Assembly (NCBI GenBank): GCA_900548225.1
Contig: URJM01000029.1
Location: forward strand, 1-23,044
Reading direction: 5' to 3'
From: an uncultured bacterium
Lineage (GTDB): Bacteria > Verrucomicrobiota > Lentisphaeria > Oligosphaerales > Oligosphaeraceae
DNA length: 23,044 nt
Position numbers and translations under genes: made by a program. Numbering within the stretch: the stretch's first letter is position 1; each line of letters begins with the position of its first letter. The notes beneath the pieces are model-generated. The model had not been told where the DNA came from and ran no database searches. It worked only from the letters and a program-made list of their open reading frames with translations. Shown piece by piece: positions 1-8,273 of the stretch.

Positions 1-2
1 CC

Positions 3-653
3 CTCTGGGAGCCTGGCACACGCACGCAATACCAGGCAATCACCTACGCATGGCTCCTTGGCGGGGCGCTCGTCCACGCCACCGGGAGAAGCATGCTCGA
101 CCTCATGACCAAGGAAATCCTCGAGCCCTGCGGAATCACCAACGACACCTTCTTCTCGCTGCCCGAAAAGGAGGAGGCAAGGCTGGGGGACATCGTCAGG
201 GGAGACGACCTGCTGCCTAACGTGGAACTCCACGAGACCTTCATGAACCCCCTTGACAACGCGATGAAACTGCGCTGCGTCCGCCAGGCATGCATCCCGT
301 CCTTCGCATGCATCAGCAACGCACGGGGAATCGCAAAATTCGGAGAGGCGCTCGCCGACGGACGAATCATTTCGCATGAAATGATAAGGGAGGCGACCAA
401 GCTCCAGCGGCCAAAGGACGAGCCAATCCCGTCATACGACCAGGACGTATACTGGAGCGTATTCGGATACGGATACATCCTGCTCGGAAACTATCCAAAC
501 CTGGGAGAACTATTCGGACACCACGGATGGGGAGGAAGCGAACTCTCCATCAACCAAAGGACGGGGACCGTCTTCGCAATCGTGAAGAACAAATTGTCTG
601 GAAAAGTCAACCAGCGGATGAAGATGGAAATCCACAAGCTGGCTGATGAATAA
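3..653 (+). CDS. Serine hydrolase, beta-lactamase/esterase fold (C-terminal part)
   Basis: This is the C-terminal 216 residues of a class C beta-lactamase-related serine hydrolase; the reading frame is open to the left edge, so the start and the SxxK nucleophile motif lie outside the window. Visible family features are the stretch PGTRTQYQAITYAWLLG, which sits where relatives have a PG...YSN..Y.LLG segment carrying the catalytic Tyr, the following helix ending in EPCGI (relatives: EPLGM), and a late HHGWGG motif in the place of the HxG/KTG triad element. Members are D,D-peptidases, esterases or beta-lactamases, and the substrate cannot be told from the sequence. The Tyr is kept but the usual Asn two residues on is replaced (YQA), which argues against a true beta-lactamase. 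A gap of about 157 bases separates it from the next gene, which appears to have its own promoter. Confidence 0.8.
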   Translation, partial: LWEPGTRTQYQAITYAWLLGGALVHATGRSMLDLMTKEILEPCGITNDTFFSLPEKEEARLGDIVRGDDLLPNVELHETFMNPLDNAMKLRCVRQACIPSFACISNARGIAKFGEALADGRIISHEMIREATKLQRPKDEPIPSYDQDVYWSVFGYGYILLGNYPNLGELFGHHGWGGSELSINQRTGTVFAIVKNKLSGKVNQRMKMEIHKLADE

Positions 654-738
654 CCAGACAAGCCACAGGACAACCAGGCAAGTCCAGCAGGAATAGACGC
701 GCCACAGAGGGACGCTCCGGAGACGCTATATTTTCCCG

Positions 739-767
739 TTGGACGATATTGTCATAAATTTTACAAT
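739..767 (+). promoter_or_regulatory. Candidate promoter of the GH20 gene
   Basis: TTGGAC (739-744) and TACAAT (762-767) are separated by 17 bases in an AT-rich island within otherwise GC-rich sequence. The -10 box matches sigma-70 consensus in 5 of 6 positions and the -35 box in 3 of 6. The predicted transcript start near 774 would give a leader of about 37 bases. An inverted repeat ATTGT-N10-ACAAT (748-752/763-767) overlaps the -10 box and could be an operator. Confidence 0.4.
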
Positions 768-810
768 TCTGTCATCTTTGATACCCACAATAATAGGAGA
801 ATCATTCTCG

Positions 811-2682
811 ATGGACCCATTCCTGGACATCATCCCCTTTCCGAAGCATCTTGACATTGGCGAGTGCGGCCAGCCTGAGTACCGTTGGGACGGGCTTGTC
901 TCGCTGGTCCTCCCCCCGGGGCACACCCCTTCGTTGCTGGAGGCCGCCTTGGTTCTTGCGGACGAGCTGGAGCGCTTCACCGGGCGGCGCCTTCGTTTTG
1001 ACATCGGGGGCTCCCGTGGCGGCGTTTCGCTTCTTCTTCGTCTGGAGGGCGTCGGCAACCCCGAGTCGTACAAGATTGTCGGCGGTGCGGAGGGGCTTGT
1101 GGTCACCTCTCCTGACGAGCGTGGGCTCTTCTACGGGCTCCAGACCATCAGGCAGATGGTGAACGCCTCCGACGGCGTCTCCTACCGTGCCTTTGAACTT
1201 GAGGACGCGCCTGACTTCGAGGCCCGCGGCTTCTACCACGATGTCACCCGCAGCGCGGTTCCGAAGCTCGAGACCCTCTTCCAGCTGGTCGACAAGCTGG
1301 CGTACTACAAGCTGAACCAGCTTCAGCTCTATGTCGAACACACCTTTGCCTTTGCGAAGCACACCGACATCTGGCAGGGCTGCGACCCGCTCACGGCGGA
1401 GGAGATCCTGCGCCTCCAGGAGTACTGCATCTCACGCCATGTGGAGCTGGTCCCCTCGATCTCCACATTCGGACACTGCTACATGCTCCTGCGAAGCAAG
1501 AGGCTCGAAAAGCTGAACGAGCTCGACATCAACGCCTCCGAACGCCCATACTCCTTCCACGACAGGATGGCGCACTACACCCTGAACCCTTCGGATCCGG
1601 GCTCCATCGACATCGTCCGGTCAATCCTGGAGGAATACCTGCCGCTCTTCAAGAGCAACCTCTGCAACATCTGCTGCGACGAGACATTCGACCTGGGCAA
1701 GGGGAAGAACAAGGAAATCGCCAAGGACGAGATGGATGTCAAGAAGCTCTATGTCGGCTTCCTCAAGAAGATCATCGGAATCGTCGGTGAGCTGGGCAAG
1801 ACCGCAATGTTCTGGGCCGACATCATCGGCGAGCATCCGGAGCTTGTGGCGGACTTGCCGGAAGGAGTCATCCCGCTGGAGTGGGACTACCGCCCGAATG
1901 CCGACAGGCGCGACACGGAAAAACTTGCAAAGTGCGGAAGGAAGTTCTACATCTGCCCCGGGACATGGGTCTGGAACCACTGGCTGGCGGACATCGACAC
2001 CGCATCGAAGAACATCCTCAACTACGCAAAGAAGGGACTGAAGCATGGCGCCTGCGGACTCCTGAACACCAACTGGGGGGACTTCGGCAACATCAACCTG
2101 CCAGCAACCTCGTGGCATGGACTGGCATTCGGCGCAGGATGCGCCTGGAATACAAAGCACATGGCGGACGTGGGGCTCGATGTCGCCACCGCCATCGACA
2201 GGCAGGAGTTCAAGAGCCCCGGCGGACGCCCGGGAATCGTGGCATGCTGGGAGGCAATCTCGAGAACATGCAAGGTCACATGGACTGCAATCTCCCAGTG
2301 GGTCGACCCAACCGACGAGGTCCTCTGGGAAGACTGGTCGAAGGATATCCCCTTCGAGGAGGTCAAGGACGCAATCCCAAGGCTTGACGAGGAAATCAGC
2401 GCGCTGAAGGACGCACTGGCGGCGGCAAGGCCGCTGGATCCATTCGCATGCGAGGAAATCAGGTTCGGCGCCGAAATGACGCTCCTGATGCACAAGATCG
2501 CGGCGTCAATGCATTTCCCGGAACTCTATGCACGCGAGGAACTGGCCGACGAGGTCAGGATGCGCGAAAGGCAGCTCTGCAAGCTGTGGCACAGACGCAA
2601 CAAACCCTCCGAATACTACCGCGTCAGGGAAACGCTCCTGCGTGTCGCAAACAAGCTGGACGCAATGGCACAGGCACACTAA
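811..2682 (+). CDS. Glycoside hydrolase family 20-type beta-N-acetylhexosaminidase
   Basis: This 623-residue protein is probably an exo-acting hexosaminidase that releases N-acetylglucosamine or N-acetylgalactosamine from glycans. Residues ~1-125 look like the GH20b N-terminal domain, including the typical ERGLFYGLQTIRQM segment. The (beta/alpha)8 catalytic domain starts near EARGFYHDVTRSAVP, and the Asp-Glu catalytic pair is in CCDET (D290, E291); the usual preceding GG is CC here. A C-terminal extension of ~150 residues is helical and charged. ATG 811 is preferred over an upstream in-frame TTG at 739 because an AGGAGA site lies 12 bases before it and 739 overlaps the predicted promoter. No signal peptide is visible, so it is probably cytoplasmic and acts on imported oligosaccharides. 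Codon usage changes sharply between the first and last thirds (see findings). The exact GH20 subfamily is uncertain. Confidence 0.83.
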   Translation: MDPFLDIIPFPKHLDIGECGQPEYRWDGLVSLVLPPGHTPSLLEAALVLADELERFTGRRLRFDIGGSRGGVSLLLRLEGVGNPESYKIVGGAEGLVVTSPDERGLFYGLQTIRQMVNASDGVSYRAFELEDAPDFEARGFYHDVTRSAVPKLETLFQLVDKLAYYKLNQLQLYVEHTFAFAKHTDIWQGCDPLTAEEILRLQEYCISRHVELVPSISTFGHCYMLLRSKRLEKLNELDINASERPYSFHDRMAHYTLNPSDPGSIDIVRSILEEYLPLFKSNLCNICCDETFDLGKGKNKEIAKDEMDVKKLYVGFLKKIIGIVGELGKTAMFWADIIGEHPELVADLPEGVIPLEWDYRPNADRRDTEKLAKCGRKFYICPGTWVWNHWLADIDTASKNILNYAKKGLKHGACGLLNTNWGDFGNINLPATSWHGLAFGAGCAWNTKHMADVGLDVATAIDRQEFKSPGGRPGIVACWEAISRTCKVTWTAISQWVDPTDEVLWEDWSKDIPFEEVKDAIPRLDEEISALKDALAAARPLDPFACEEIRFGAEMTLLMHKIAASMHFPELYAREELADEVRMRERQLCKLWHRRNKPSEYYRVRETLLRVANKLDAMAQAH

Positions 2683-2783
2683 GTCCTTGAAATGCAACAA
2701 GATACGAACAAAATACGTGGACGGTGGCGTCTGACTGCCGCCGCCGCTCCACACGCGCCCTTTCCCGTCTGACGTCTTCCTGA

Positions 2784-4178
2784 ATGAGCATTCCCTCCGA
2801 TGCAACCTTCATGGGCACCGAGCCCGTCCACAAGCTGCTGGTCCGCTTTGCGCTTCCCGCGATGGCCACCACCTTTGTGAACTGCCTGTACAATGTCGTC
2901 GACAGGCTTTACATCGGCCGGTACTACGATGCGGCGGATCCGATTGCGGGAATGGGGTTGACGATGCCCTTCATGGTCATACTGACGGCATGCGGCATGA
3001 TGGTCGGCCAGGGTTCCTCGGCAATGATCTCCCTTTTTCTTGGCGAGAGGAAATACAAGGAGGCCAACCAGATACTTGGGCAGTCCCTTGCGATGTTCCT
3101 GCTCTTCATCTTCACCTTCCAGATGATTGGGCTGGCATTTCTGGACGAGCTTCTGGTTCTCTTCGGCGGCACCGAGGCGGCCATTCCGTATGCGAAGGCG
3201 TATCTTGAGATCATCCTGTGGGGCAACATATTCCAGCACATCAGCTTCGGCATGGGCAACCTCATCCGCGCCGAGGGCAACTCGATAACCGCCATGGGCG
3301 TCATCGTGCTGGGCTGCGTCTCCAACATCATCCTCGACCCGATCTTCATCTTCTGGCTTGACATGGGCGTCAAGGGCGCCGCGGCAGCCACCGTCCTGTC
3401 GATGGCCATCTCCTCCACCTGGGTTCTTGTGCACTTCATCAACGGCCGGATCCTGACCCTGAAACTCAAGTACATCCGGCTGCACAACAGGCTCTTCTGG
3501 AGAGTTCTGGCAATTGGCATGGCTCCATTTCTCATGCAATGCCTCGGCAGCCTCGTGATGGTCATATACAACCGGGGCTTCCAGAAATTCGCCGAGACTC
3601 CCGCCCAGGCCACCGTCTCCATCGGCGCGTTCAGCATCCTGAGCGCAATCATCATGCTGATGCTAATGCCATGCTTCGGAATCAACATGGCGCTTCAGCC
3701 AATCATCGGATACAACACGGGTGCAAAACTATACAAACGGGTGCTTCACGCACTGCGCCTCTCAATCTGGACGGCCACCGCGATCTGCTTCGCGATGGCG
3801 GCCGTCTCATTCGTCTTTGCCCAACCCTTCTCCGCGCTTTTCTGCAAGGACGAGACACTCATCGAGACAGCCGCCTACGGCCTCAAGGTCGCCTGCCTCG
3901 GCGTCGGCTTCATCGGGGTCGGAATCATCACGGGGACATACTTCCAGTCCATCGGGCGCGCCACGGTCTCCATCATCCTCGGCTCCCTCCGCCAGGGCCT
4001 CGTCCTCATCCCGGCGCTACTGGCCTTCCCCGCCATCTGGGGAATCAAGGGAATCTGGTGGGCCGCGCCATGCTCGGACATCTTCGCGGGAATCCTCTGC
4101 GCCGCGGTAATGTGGTTCGAATTCAACCAACTCAAAAGACGCATGAGGGAAACTCCCCTGCCCGAAGGAACGGAATAG
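2784..4178 (+). CDS. MATE-family multidrug/sodium antiporter
   Basis: The 464-residue protein has the pattern of a MATE exporter, with about 12 hydrophobic membrane segments in two similar halves. It begins with the family's typical amphipathic lead and first helix (LLVRFALPAMATTFVNCLYN), followed by VVDRLYIGR and the GQGSSAMISLFLGE region. Such proteins expel cationic drugs or metabolites across the inner membrane in exchange for Na+ or H+; the substrate here is unknown. The length is normal for the family (440-480). The start ATG 2784 has no Shine-Dalgarno sequence. It follows the GH20 gene after 101 bases. A TTGAAA hexamer at 2687-2692 could be a -35 box, but no convincing -10 box follows. 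The gene has no obvious functional link to its neighbours. Confidence 0.92.
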   Translation: MSIPSDATFMGTEPVHKLLVRFALPAMATTFVNCLYNVVDRLYIGRYYDAADPIAGMGLTMPFMVILTACGMMVGQGSSAMISLFLGERKYKEANQILGQSLAMFLLFIFTFQMIGLAFLDELLVLFGGTEAAIPYAKAYLEIILWGNIFQHISFGMGNLIRAEGNSITAMGVIVLGCVSNIILDPIFIFWLDMGVKGAAAATVLSMAISSTWVLVHFINGRILTLKLKYIRLHNRLFWRVLAIGMAPFLMQCLGSLVMVIYNRGFQKFAETPAQATVSIGAFSILSAIIMLMLMPCFGINMALQPIIGYNTGAKLYKRVLHALRLSIWTATAICFAMAAVSFVFAQPFSALFCKDETLIETAAYGLKVACLGVGFIGVGIITGTYFQSIGRATVSIILGSLRQGLVLIPALLAFPAIWGIKGIWWAAPCSDIFAGILCAAVMWFEFNQLKRRMRETPLPEGTE

Positions 4179-4182
4179 GCGA

Positions 4183-4213
4183 CGGACAATCCCCGCGTCC
4201 TGCATTTTATTAT
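4183..4213 (+). promoter_or_regulatory. Candidate promoter of the biotin genes
   Basis: TATTAT (4208-4213) matches the -10 consensus in 5 of 6 positions. A CGGACA hexamer (4183-4188) could be the -35 box, but the 19-base spacer is long. The site lies about 75 bases before bioB. No BirA-type operator was recognised between it and the gene. Confidence 0.3.
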
Positions 4214-4287
4214 GGGAGTCGCCGGAAGGAGGAGGCCAGACACCCCCGCCGGCAGCGCAGAAAACCTGTTCATCCCTCGACTCAGAC

Positions 4288-5277
4288 ATGTTCATCCACC
4301 CTGCAATTGAAGCCGCCTACAAGGTTCTTGACGGCAAGAGCATCACCCGCGACGAGGCACTCCGGATCGCCAGCGAAGTCCACGGTGCAGACATACTGGA
4401 CCTGGTCTCACTGGCGAACAAGGTCCGCGTCAAGTTTGCGGAACCGTACTCACGCTGCTCGATTGTCAACGCAAAGTCCGGCCGTTGCGGCGAGAACTGC
4501 CGATTCTGCGCCCAGAGTGGCCACCACTGCACCAACATCGAGAGCTACCCGATGCTGGAGCCGGAGGAGGTCCTGAAGGCGGCGCGCCATGTCTACGAAC
4601 AGGGCGTCCGCACCTTTGGCTATGTGACGAGCGGGCGTGGATGGACGAAGATTGACGACGACTTCCGGAAGGTTCTCGACACGGTGGACCTGCTTGCCCG
4701 TGAACTACCCGACATGAAGGTATGCGTCTCCCTGGGCATTCTCTCCGAGGAGTGCGTGAAGGCCCTGGCCGACCACCATGTCTACCGCTACAACATGAAC
4801 CTTCAGACCAGCCCGGCCAAGTATGCGGAGCTGGTTTCGACGACCCACACCATCGAGGAGAAGATCCAGACAATCAAGCTCCTGCAGAAATACGGTATCA
4901 CCAACTGCACCGGCGGAATCTTCGGACTGGGGGAGAGCTGGGGGGACCGGGTCGACATGGCCTTCGCAATCCGCGACCTCGACGTGGAGGGGGTGCCGCT
5001 GAACATCCTGCTCCCAATCCCCGGAACCCCGCTCGAACACAATGCCCCGGTCACCCCCGCGGAGGCCGCAAAGTGCTTCGCCATCTTCCGGCTCGTCAAT
5101 CCGACGAAGATGCTGAAATTCTGCGCAGGGCGCGAAACCACCATGAAGGACTTCCAGGGACTCCTGATGCTCTCGGGACTGAACGCGCTGATGACGGGAG
5201 GCTACCTGACCACCCGTGGACGGGAAATCGCCGACGACGAGCGCTTCGCCGCAAGCCTGGGCGCATTCGGAGAATAG
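4288..5277 (+). CDS. bioB: Biotin synthase
   Basis: BioB is the radical-SAM enzyme that inserts sulfur into dethiobiotin to make biotin. The 329-residue protein has the CxxxCxxC radical-SAM cluster motif at C67, C71 and C74 (GRCGENCRFCAQS). It also has the BioB signatures YNMNLQTS, GGIFGLGE and GIPLNILLPIPGTPLE-like text, here VPLNILLPIPGTPLE, and a conserved late GRE segment (FCAGRETTMKDFQ). Length and motif order are normal for the family. ATG 4288 has no Shine-Dalgarno sequence; a strong SD-like AAGGAGGAGG lies about 55 bases upstream with no start codon near it. It is the first gene of a tight bioB-bioD-bioA cassette, with bioD starting 19 bases after the stop. Confidence 0.97.
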   Translation: MFIHPAIEAAYKVLDGKSITRDEALRIASEVHGADILDLVSLANKVRVKFAEPYSRCSIVNAKSGRCGENCRFCAQSGHHCTNIESYPMLEPEEVLKAARHVYEQGVRTFGYVTSGRGWTKIDDDFRKVLDTVDLLARELPDMKVCVSLGILSEECVKALADHHVYRYNMNLQTSPAKYAELVSTTHTIEEKIQTIKLLQKYGITNCTGGIFGLGESWGDRVDMAFAIRDLDVEGVPLNILLPIPGTPLEHNAPVTPAEAAKCFAIFRLVNPTKMLKFCAGRETTMKDFQGLLMLSGLNALMTGGYLTTRGREIADDERFAASLGAFGE

Positions 5278-5296
5278 GGACTGAGAGATTGCAGAG

Positions 5297-5986
5297 ATGG
5301 GCAGGACGTATTTTGTCAGCGGAATCGACACTGGTGTCGGCAAGACGATTGCGACGGGCATGATGGCCCGGTCGCTGATGGCGCATGGGGTCAAGGTCAC
5401 CACGGTCAAGCTGGTCCAGACTGGATGCCACGGCTTTTCCGAGGACCTTGAGATGCACCGCAAGCTGATGGGTATTCCGGCGACTTCCGAAGACCTCCAG
5501 GGGCTGACCTTTCCGCAGACCTTCGACTTCCCCGCGTCCCCCCACTTTGCGGCGGAACGGGAGGGCCGCGCCGTCGATGTCGAAAGAATCAGCGACTGCG
5601 TGAAGAAAGTCTCCGCAGGATACGACGTGACCCTGGTCGAAGGCGCCGGGGGGCTTGCGGTTCCGCTCACCCACGACATCCTCACGATTGACTACGCGCG
5701 CAGCCAGGGGTGGCCCGCCATCCTGGTCTGTTCAGGAAAGCTCGGCAGCCTGAACCACGCAATCCTCTCAATCGAAGCCCTCGCCGCAAGGGGAATCCCC
5801 CTCGCCGGAATCGTCTACAACCACTGCGCCGAGGCAGACCCCGAGATTGACCAGGACACGCCCAGGATGATCCGCGAATACCTTGACAAGTCCCGCATGG
5901 GCGCTCCGCTGATTCGCCTGGGCTTCGTCAACCCCGATGCGCCCGAGGCCACCGACCTGCCCGATTTCACCCCTTTCTTCCGCTAG
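5297..5986 (+). CDS. bioD: Dethiobiotin synthetase
   Basis: BioD closes the ureido ring of dethiobiotin from 7,8-diaminopelargonate, CO2 and ATP. The 229-residue protein opens with the P-loop GIDTGVGKT (residues 9-17) typical of BioD and has the second nucleotide/substrate motif VEGAGG at 114-119. Later it carries the GKLGSLNHAILSIEAL helix and a GIVYN segment, both usual for the family. Length is normal. The start at 5297 has only weak SD-like purines. The gene lies between bioB and bioA, 4 bases before the bioA start, so co-transcription is very likely. Confidence 0.96.
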   Translation: MGRTYFVSGIDTGVGKTIATGMMARSLMAHGVKVTTVKLVQTGCHGFSEDLEMHRKLMGIPATSEDLQGLTFPQTFDFPASPHFAAEREGRAVDVERISDCVKKVSAGYDVTLVEGAGGLAVPLTHDILTIDYARSQGWPAILVCSGKLGSLNHAILSIEALAARGIPLAGIVYNHCAEADPEIDQDTPRMIREYLDKSRMGAPLIRLGFVNPDAPEATDLPDFTPFFR

Positions 5987-5990
5987 CATA

Positions 5991-7241
5991 ATGAACAAGG
6001 AAACCGACAAGAACCACATCTGGCATCCATACACCTCCATCAGCCACCCACGCCCCGTGGACGCGGTCGCTTCAACCAGCGGCACGCATATTTACCTGGA
6101 GGACGGAACGCCGCTCATCGACGGCATCTCCTCCTGGTGGTGCGCCGTGCATGGCTACTGCCGCCCCGAAATCGTCCACGCAATCCAGGAGCAGGCTGCG
6201 AAGATGCCCCATGTCATGTTCGGCGGCCTGACCCATGGTCCCGCAATCGACCTTGCGACCAGGCTTCTGAAGATTCTGCCCGCCGGGCTGGAGAAGATCT
6301 TCTATGCTGACTCGGGGTCGATTGCAGTCGAATGCGCCATCAAGATGGCGCTTCAGTATCAGAATGCGGTGGGTCGTCCCGGGCGCACAAGGATTGCCGC
6401 GTTGCTGGGTGGATACCACGGCGACACAATCGGCGCCATGTCCGTGAGCGACCCCGAGGAGATGCACAGCATCTTCCGGGGAGTTTTGCCGCGGCAGTTC
6501 TTCGTCCCCTCCCCGCAATGCAGATTTGACGAGCCGTGGCGGGAGGAGGCCTTCGAGCCGATGCGCGAGCTCCTTGCAAATCACTCCGACGAAATCGCTG
6601 GTGTCATCCTGGAGCCAGTCTTCCAGGGCGCCAACGCGATGTGGTTCTACCACCCCGAATATCTCCGCCGCCTGCGCCAGGAGTGCGACAGGCATGACAT
6701 CGTCCTGATATTCGACGAAATCGCCACCGGCTTTGGGCGCACGGGAGAGCGTTTCGCGTGCCTGCACGCTGGAGTCACCCCCGATGTGATGTGTGTCGGA
6801 AAGGCACTCACCGCAGGGGCAATCACAATGGCCTGCGCCATCACGACAAAGCGGATCTCCGACCCAATCCCGGTATTCCTCCACGGCCCCACATACATGG
6901 GAAATCCCCTGGCCTGCGCGGCCGCATGCGCGTCCCTCGACCTCTTCGAATCCTACGACTGGAAGGCAAATGTGAAGCGCATCGAGAAAAAGCTCAAGGA
7001 ACTCCTGCCGAAATACCGCTCGCTCCCGAATGTCCAGGACGTGCGCGCCCTCGGCGCAGTCGGAGTCCTCGATGTCAAGAAAATCCCCGACGAGGAGCAG
7101 GTGCGGCGCATCGTCCTGGAGACAGGCGTCTGGCTGCGTCCTGAAAGCCACTTCATATACACCATGCCCCCCTTCGTCACCACCGACGAGGAGATTGAGC
7201 GAATCGTCGACGCCATGGGCAGGATGGCGGCAGTCCAATAG
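5991..7241 (+). CDS. bioA: Adenosylmethionine-8-amino-7-oxononanoate aminotransferase
   Basis: BioA is a PLP enzyme that transfers an amino group from S-adenosylmethionine to KAPA, giving the diaminopelargonate used by BioD. The 416-residue protein begins with the typical HIWHPYTS segment and has SSWWCAVHGY, the DSGSIAVECAIKMALQY region, FDEIATGFGRTG with the PLP-binding D242, and the Schiff-base lysine K271 in VGKALTAG. The HGPTYMGNPLACAAA segment near the end is also diagnostic. ATG 5991 is chosen over an in-frame upstream ATG (5937) inside bioD because the family alignment begins at NHIWHPYTS. No Shine-Dalgarno sequence is seen; translation is probably coupled to bioD. The gene ends 24 bases from the end of the oppositely oriented DUF4159 gene. 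Confidence 0.97.
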   Translation: MNKETDKNHIWHPYTSISHPRPVDAVASTSGTHIYLEDGTPLIDGISSWWCAVHGYCRPEIVHAIQEQAAKMPHVMFGGLTHGPAIDLATRLLKILPAGLEKIFYADSGSIAVECAIKMALQYQNAVGRPGRTRIAALLGGYHGDTIGAMSVSDPEEMHSIFRGVLPRQFFVPSPQCRFDEPWREEAFEPMRELLANHSDEIAGVILEPVFQGANAMWFYHPEYLRRLRQECDRHDIVLIFDEIATGFGRTGERFACLHAGVTPDVMCVGKALTAGAITMACAITTKRISDPIPVFLHGPTYMGNPLACAAACASLDLFESYDWKANVKRIEKKLKELLPKYRSLPNVQDVRALGAVGVLDVKKIPDEEQVRRIVLETGVWLRPESHFIYTMPPFVTTDEEIERIVDAMGRMAAVQ

Positions 7242-7244
7242 GGA

Positions 7245-7257
7245 GCCGGTGTCCGGC
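7245..7257. terminator. Small hairpin between convergent genes
   Basis: GCCGG-TGT-CCGGC forms a perfect 5-bp stem with a 3-base loop in the 24 bases between the convergent bioA and DUF4159 stop codons. There is no T-run on either side, so it would be at most a weak or factor-assisted bidirectional terminator. Confidence 0.3.
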
Positions 7258-7265
7258 GTGGGGCG

Positions 7266-8240
7266 CTACTCCCCCAGAAGCGCGCATACGATGAAATTCG
7301 TCGCAAGCCGCGTATAGAAGACGTGGGCGAAGTCGCTGATTTGCCTGGAGTCGTAATATCTGAATACGCGCCATCTGCCAAGCGGGTCGTGGAGCCATGC
7401 TGGAAGCGCGTCCTGCTGGCAGAATACGTCGTCGACTCCGCCGTCCTCCCTACGGGCGGCATACCTGGGGCCCAGGACCGCCGCGTCCGGCAGGATTTCG
7501 CCGAGCGCCTCCCCGTCCTCGAGCGTCCGCAGCCTGATTTCAGTCGTCCAGTCTCCCAGGTCGTCCTTTCCCCAGCCCATTGCGACGACGGGGGTCGCCA
7601 GCACTGCGAGCCGTCCGTCCAGCCTGATTCCCACGGCGGAGTATGTTCCGTTTGGCCACTTCTCCCGTGAGACATATTCCCGCAGTCCCGGGGCGAGGGC
7701 GGATGCGTCTGGAAGCCCCCTGTAGGGGCATGAGTACAGCGGGTCATCCCGTCCCAGGGGGGCGAATGCGTCCTCAGGAAGCGTCCTGGCGAAGAACTCC
7801 TTCACATCCGGCCGTGCCTCCCATTCGGCGTAGCTGTGGTGCTGTCCGTTCATCGTGCCCGCCTCCCGCAGGAATTCCGTCGCGATGCCCGCGTCCACAT
7901 ACAGGAAGCCCCCCGCCTTGAGGAATTCCCGCAGCGCGGCATGTTCCTCCTCGGGGAAGGCCTCCCAGTCGTTTCGGTCATCCCAGTTCACATACAGGAA
8001 CGGGCACTCCCGGAGCCTGGGGTCCCGGAAAGAGGAGACCATGACGGGGTCGGGAGCCACTTCCAGCCCCGTGTTCTCATGGATGCTCGAAAGCAGGCCG
8101 GACAACGCGCCGGGATAGTTGCGGTAGACGGTGGAGTAGTCGGGTGCGACGAGCTGCGCAACCCTCACCTCACCCCCGAAAACCGAAAAGGCTACCAGGA
8201 AAAGGAGCGTCGCCGCCAGACGATGGCTATTGAAAAACAT
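7266..8240 (-). CDS. Exported DUF4159-domain protein
   Basis: The 324-residue protein starts with a clear signal peptide (HRLAATLLFLVAFSVFGG, cleavage probably around residues 22-24), so it is exported. The mature part matches the DUF4159 pattern: RVAQLVAPDYSTVYRNYP near the start, PFLYVNWDD, and EHAALREFLKAGGFLYVDA, which corresponds to the family's LR.YL..GGFL..D core. A glutamine amidotransferase-like fold without known activity has been suggested for such proteins. Relatives often sit beside MoxR/DUF58/BatA genes in planctomycetes and bacteroidetes; none are seen here. It is the only - strand gene of the window and is divergent from 8401-8883. The start lies only 9 bases past a TATAAC -10-like box and has no Shine-Dalgarno sequence, which suggests a leaderless or nearly leaderless message. 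Confidence 0.72.
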   Translation of the reverse strand: MFFNSHRLAATLLFLVAFSVFGGEVRVAQLVAPDYSTVYRNYPGALSGLLSSIHENTGLEVAPDPVMVSSFRDPRLRECPFLYVNWDDRNDWEAFPEEEHAALREFLKAGGFLYVDAGIATEFLREAGTMNGQHHSYAEWEARPDVKEFFARTLPEDAFAPLGRDDPLYSCPYRGLPDASALAPGLREYVSREKWPNGTYSAVGIRLDGRLAVLATPVVAMGWGKDDLGDWTTEIRLRTLEDGEALGEILPDAAVLGPRYAARREDGGVDDVFCQQDALPAWLHDPLGRWRVFRYYDSRQISDFAHVFYTRLATNFIVCALLGE

Positions 8241-8249
8241 TGGTTCACG

Positions 8250-8255
8250 GTTATA
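8250..8255 (-). promoter_or_regulatory. Candidate -10 box for the DUF4159 gene
   Basis: Read on the - strand, TATAAC matches the -10 consensus in 5 of 6 positions and lies 9 bases before the ATG at 8240. No good -35 box lies 16-18 bases upstream; that position is the C-rich arm of a hairpin. Confidence 0.3.
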
Positions 8256-8273
8256 TTCTGCGGGCTTGTCCCA

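Noticed and set aside
654..738. Possible small RNA or tRNA in the gap after the serine hydrolase gene.
   Set aside because: No cloverleaf, strong stem or terminator could be drawn.
2687..2692. TTGAAA as a -35 box for the MATE gene.
   Set aside because: The sequence 16-18 bases downstream does not resemble a -10 box.
4226..4235. SD-like AAGGAGGAGG upstream of bioB.
   Set aside because: It lies about 50 bases before the bioB ATG with no in-frame start between, so it cannot act as the bioB ribosome site in the usual way.
4179..4287. Possible BirA operator before bioB.
   Set aside because: No dyad resembling the TTGTAAACC / GGTTAACAA half-sites is present.
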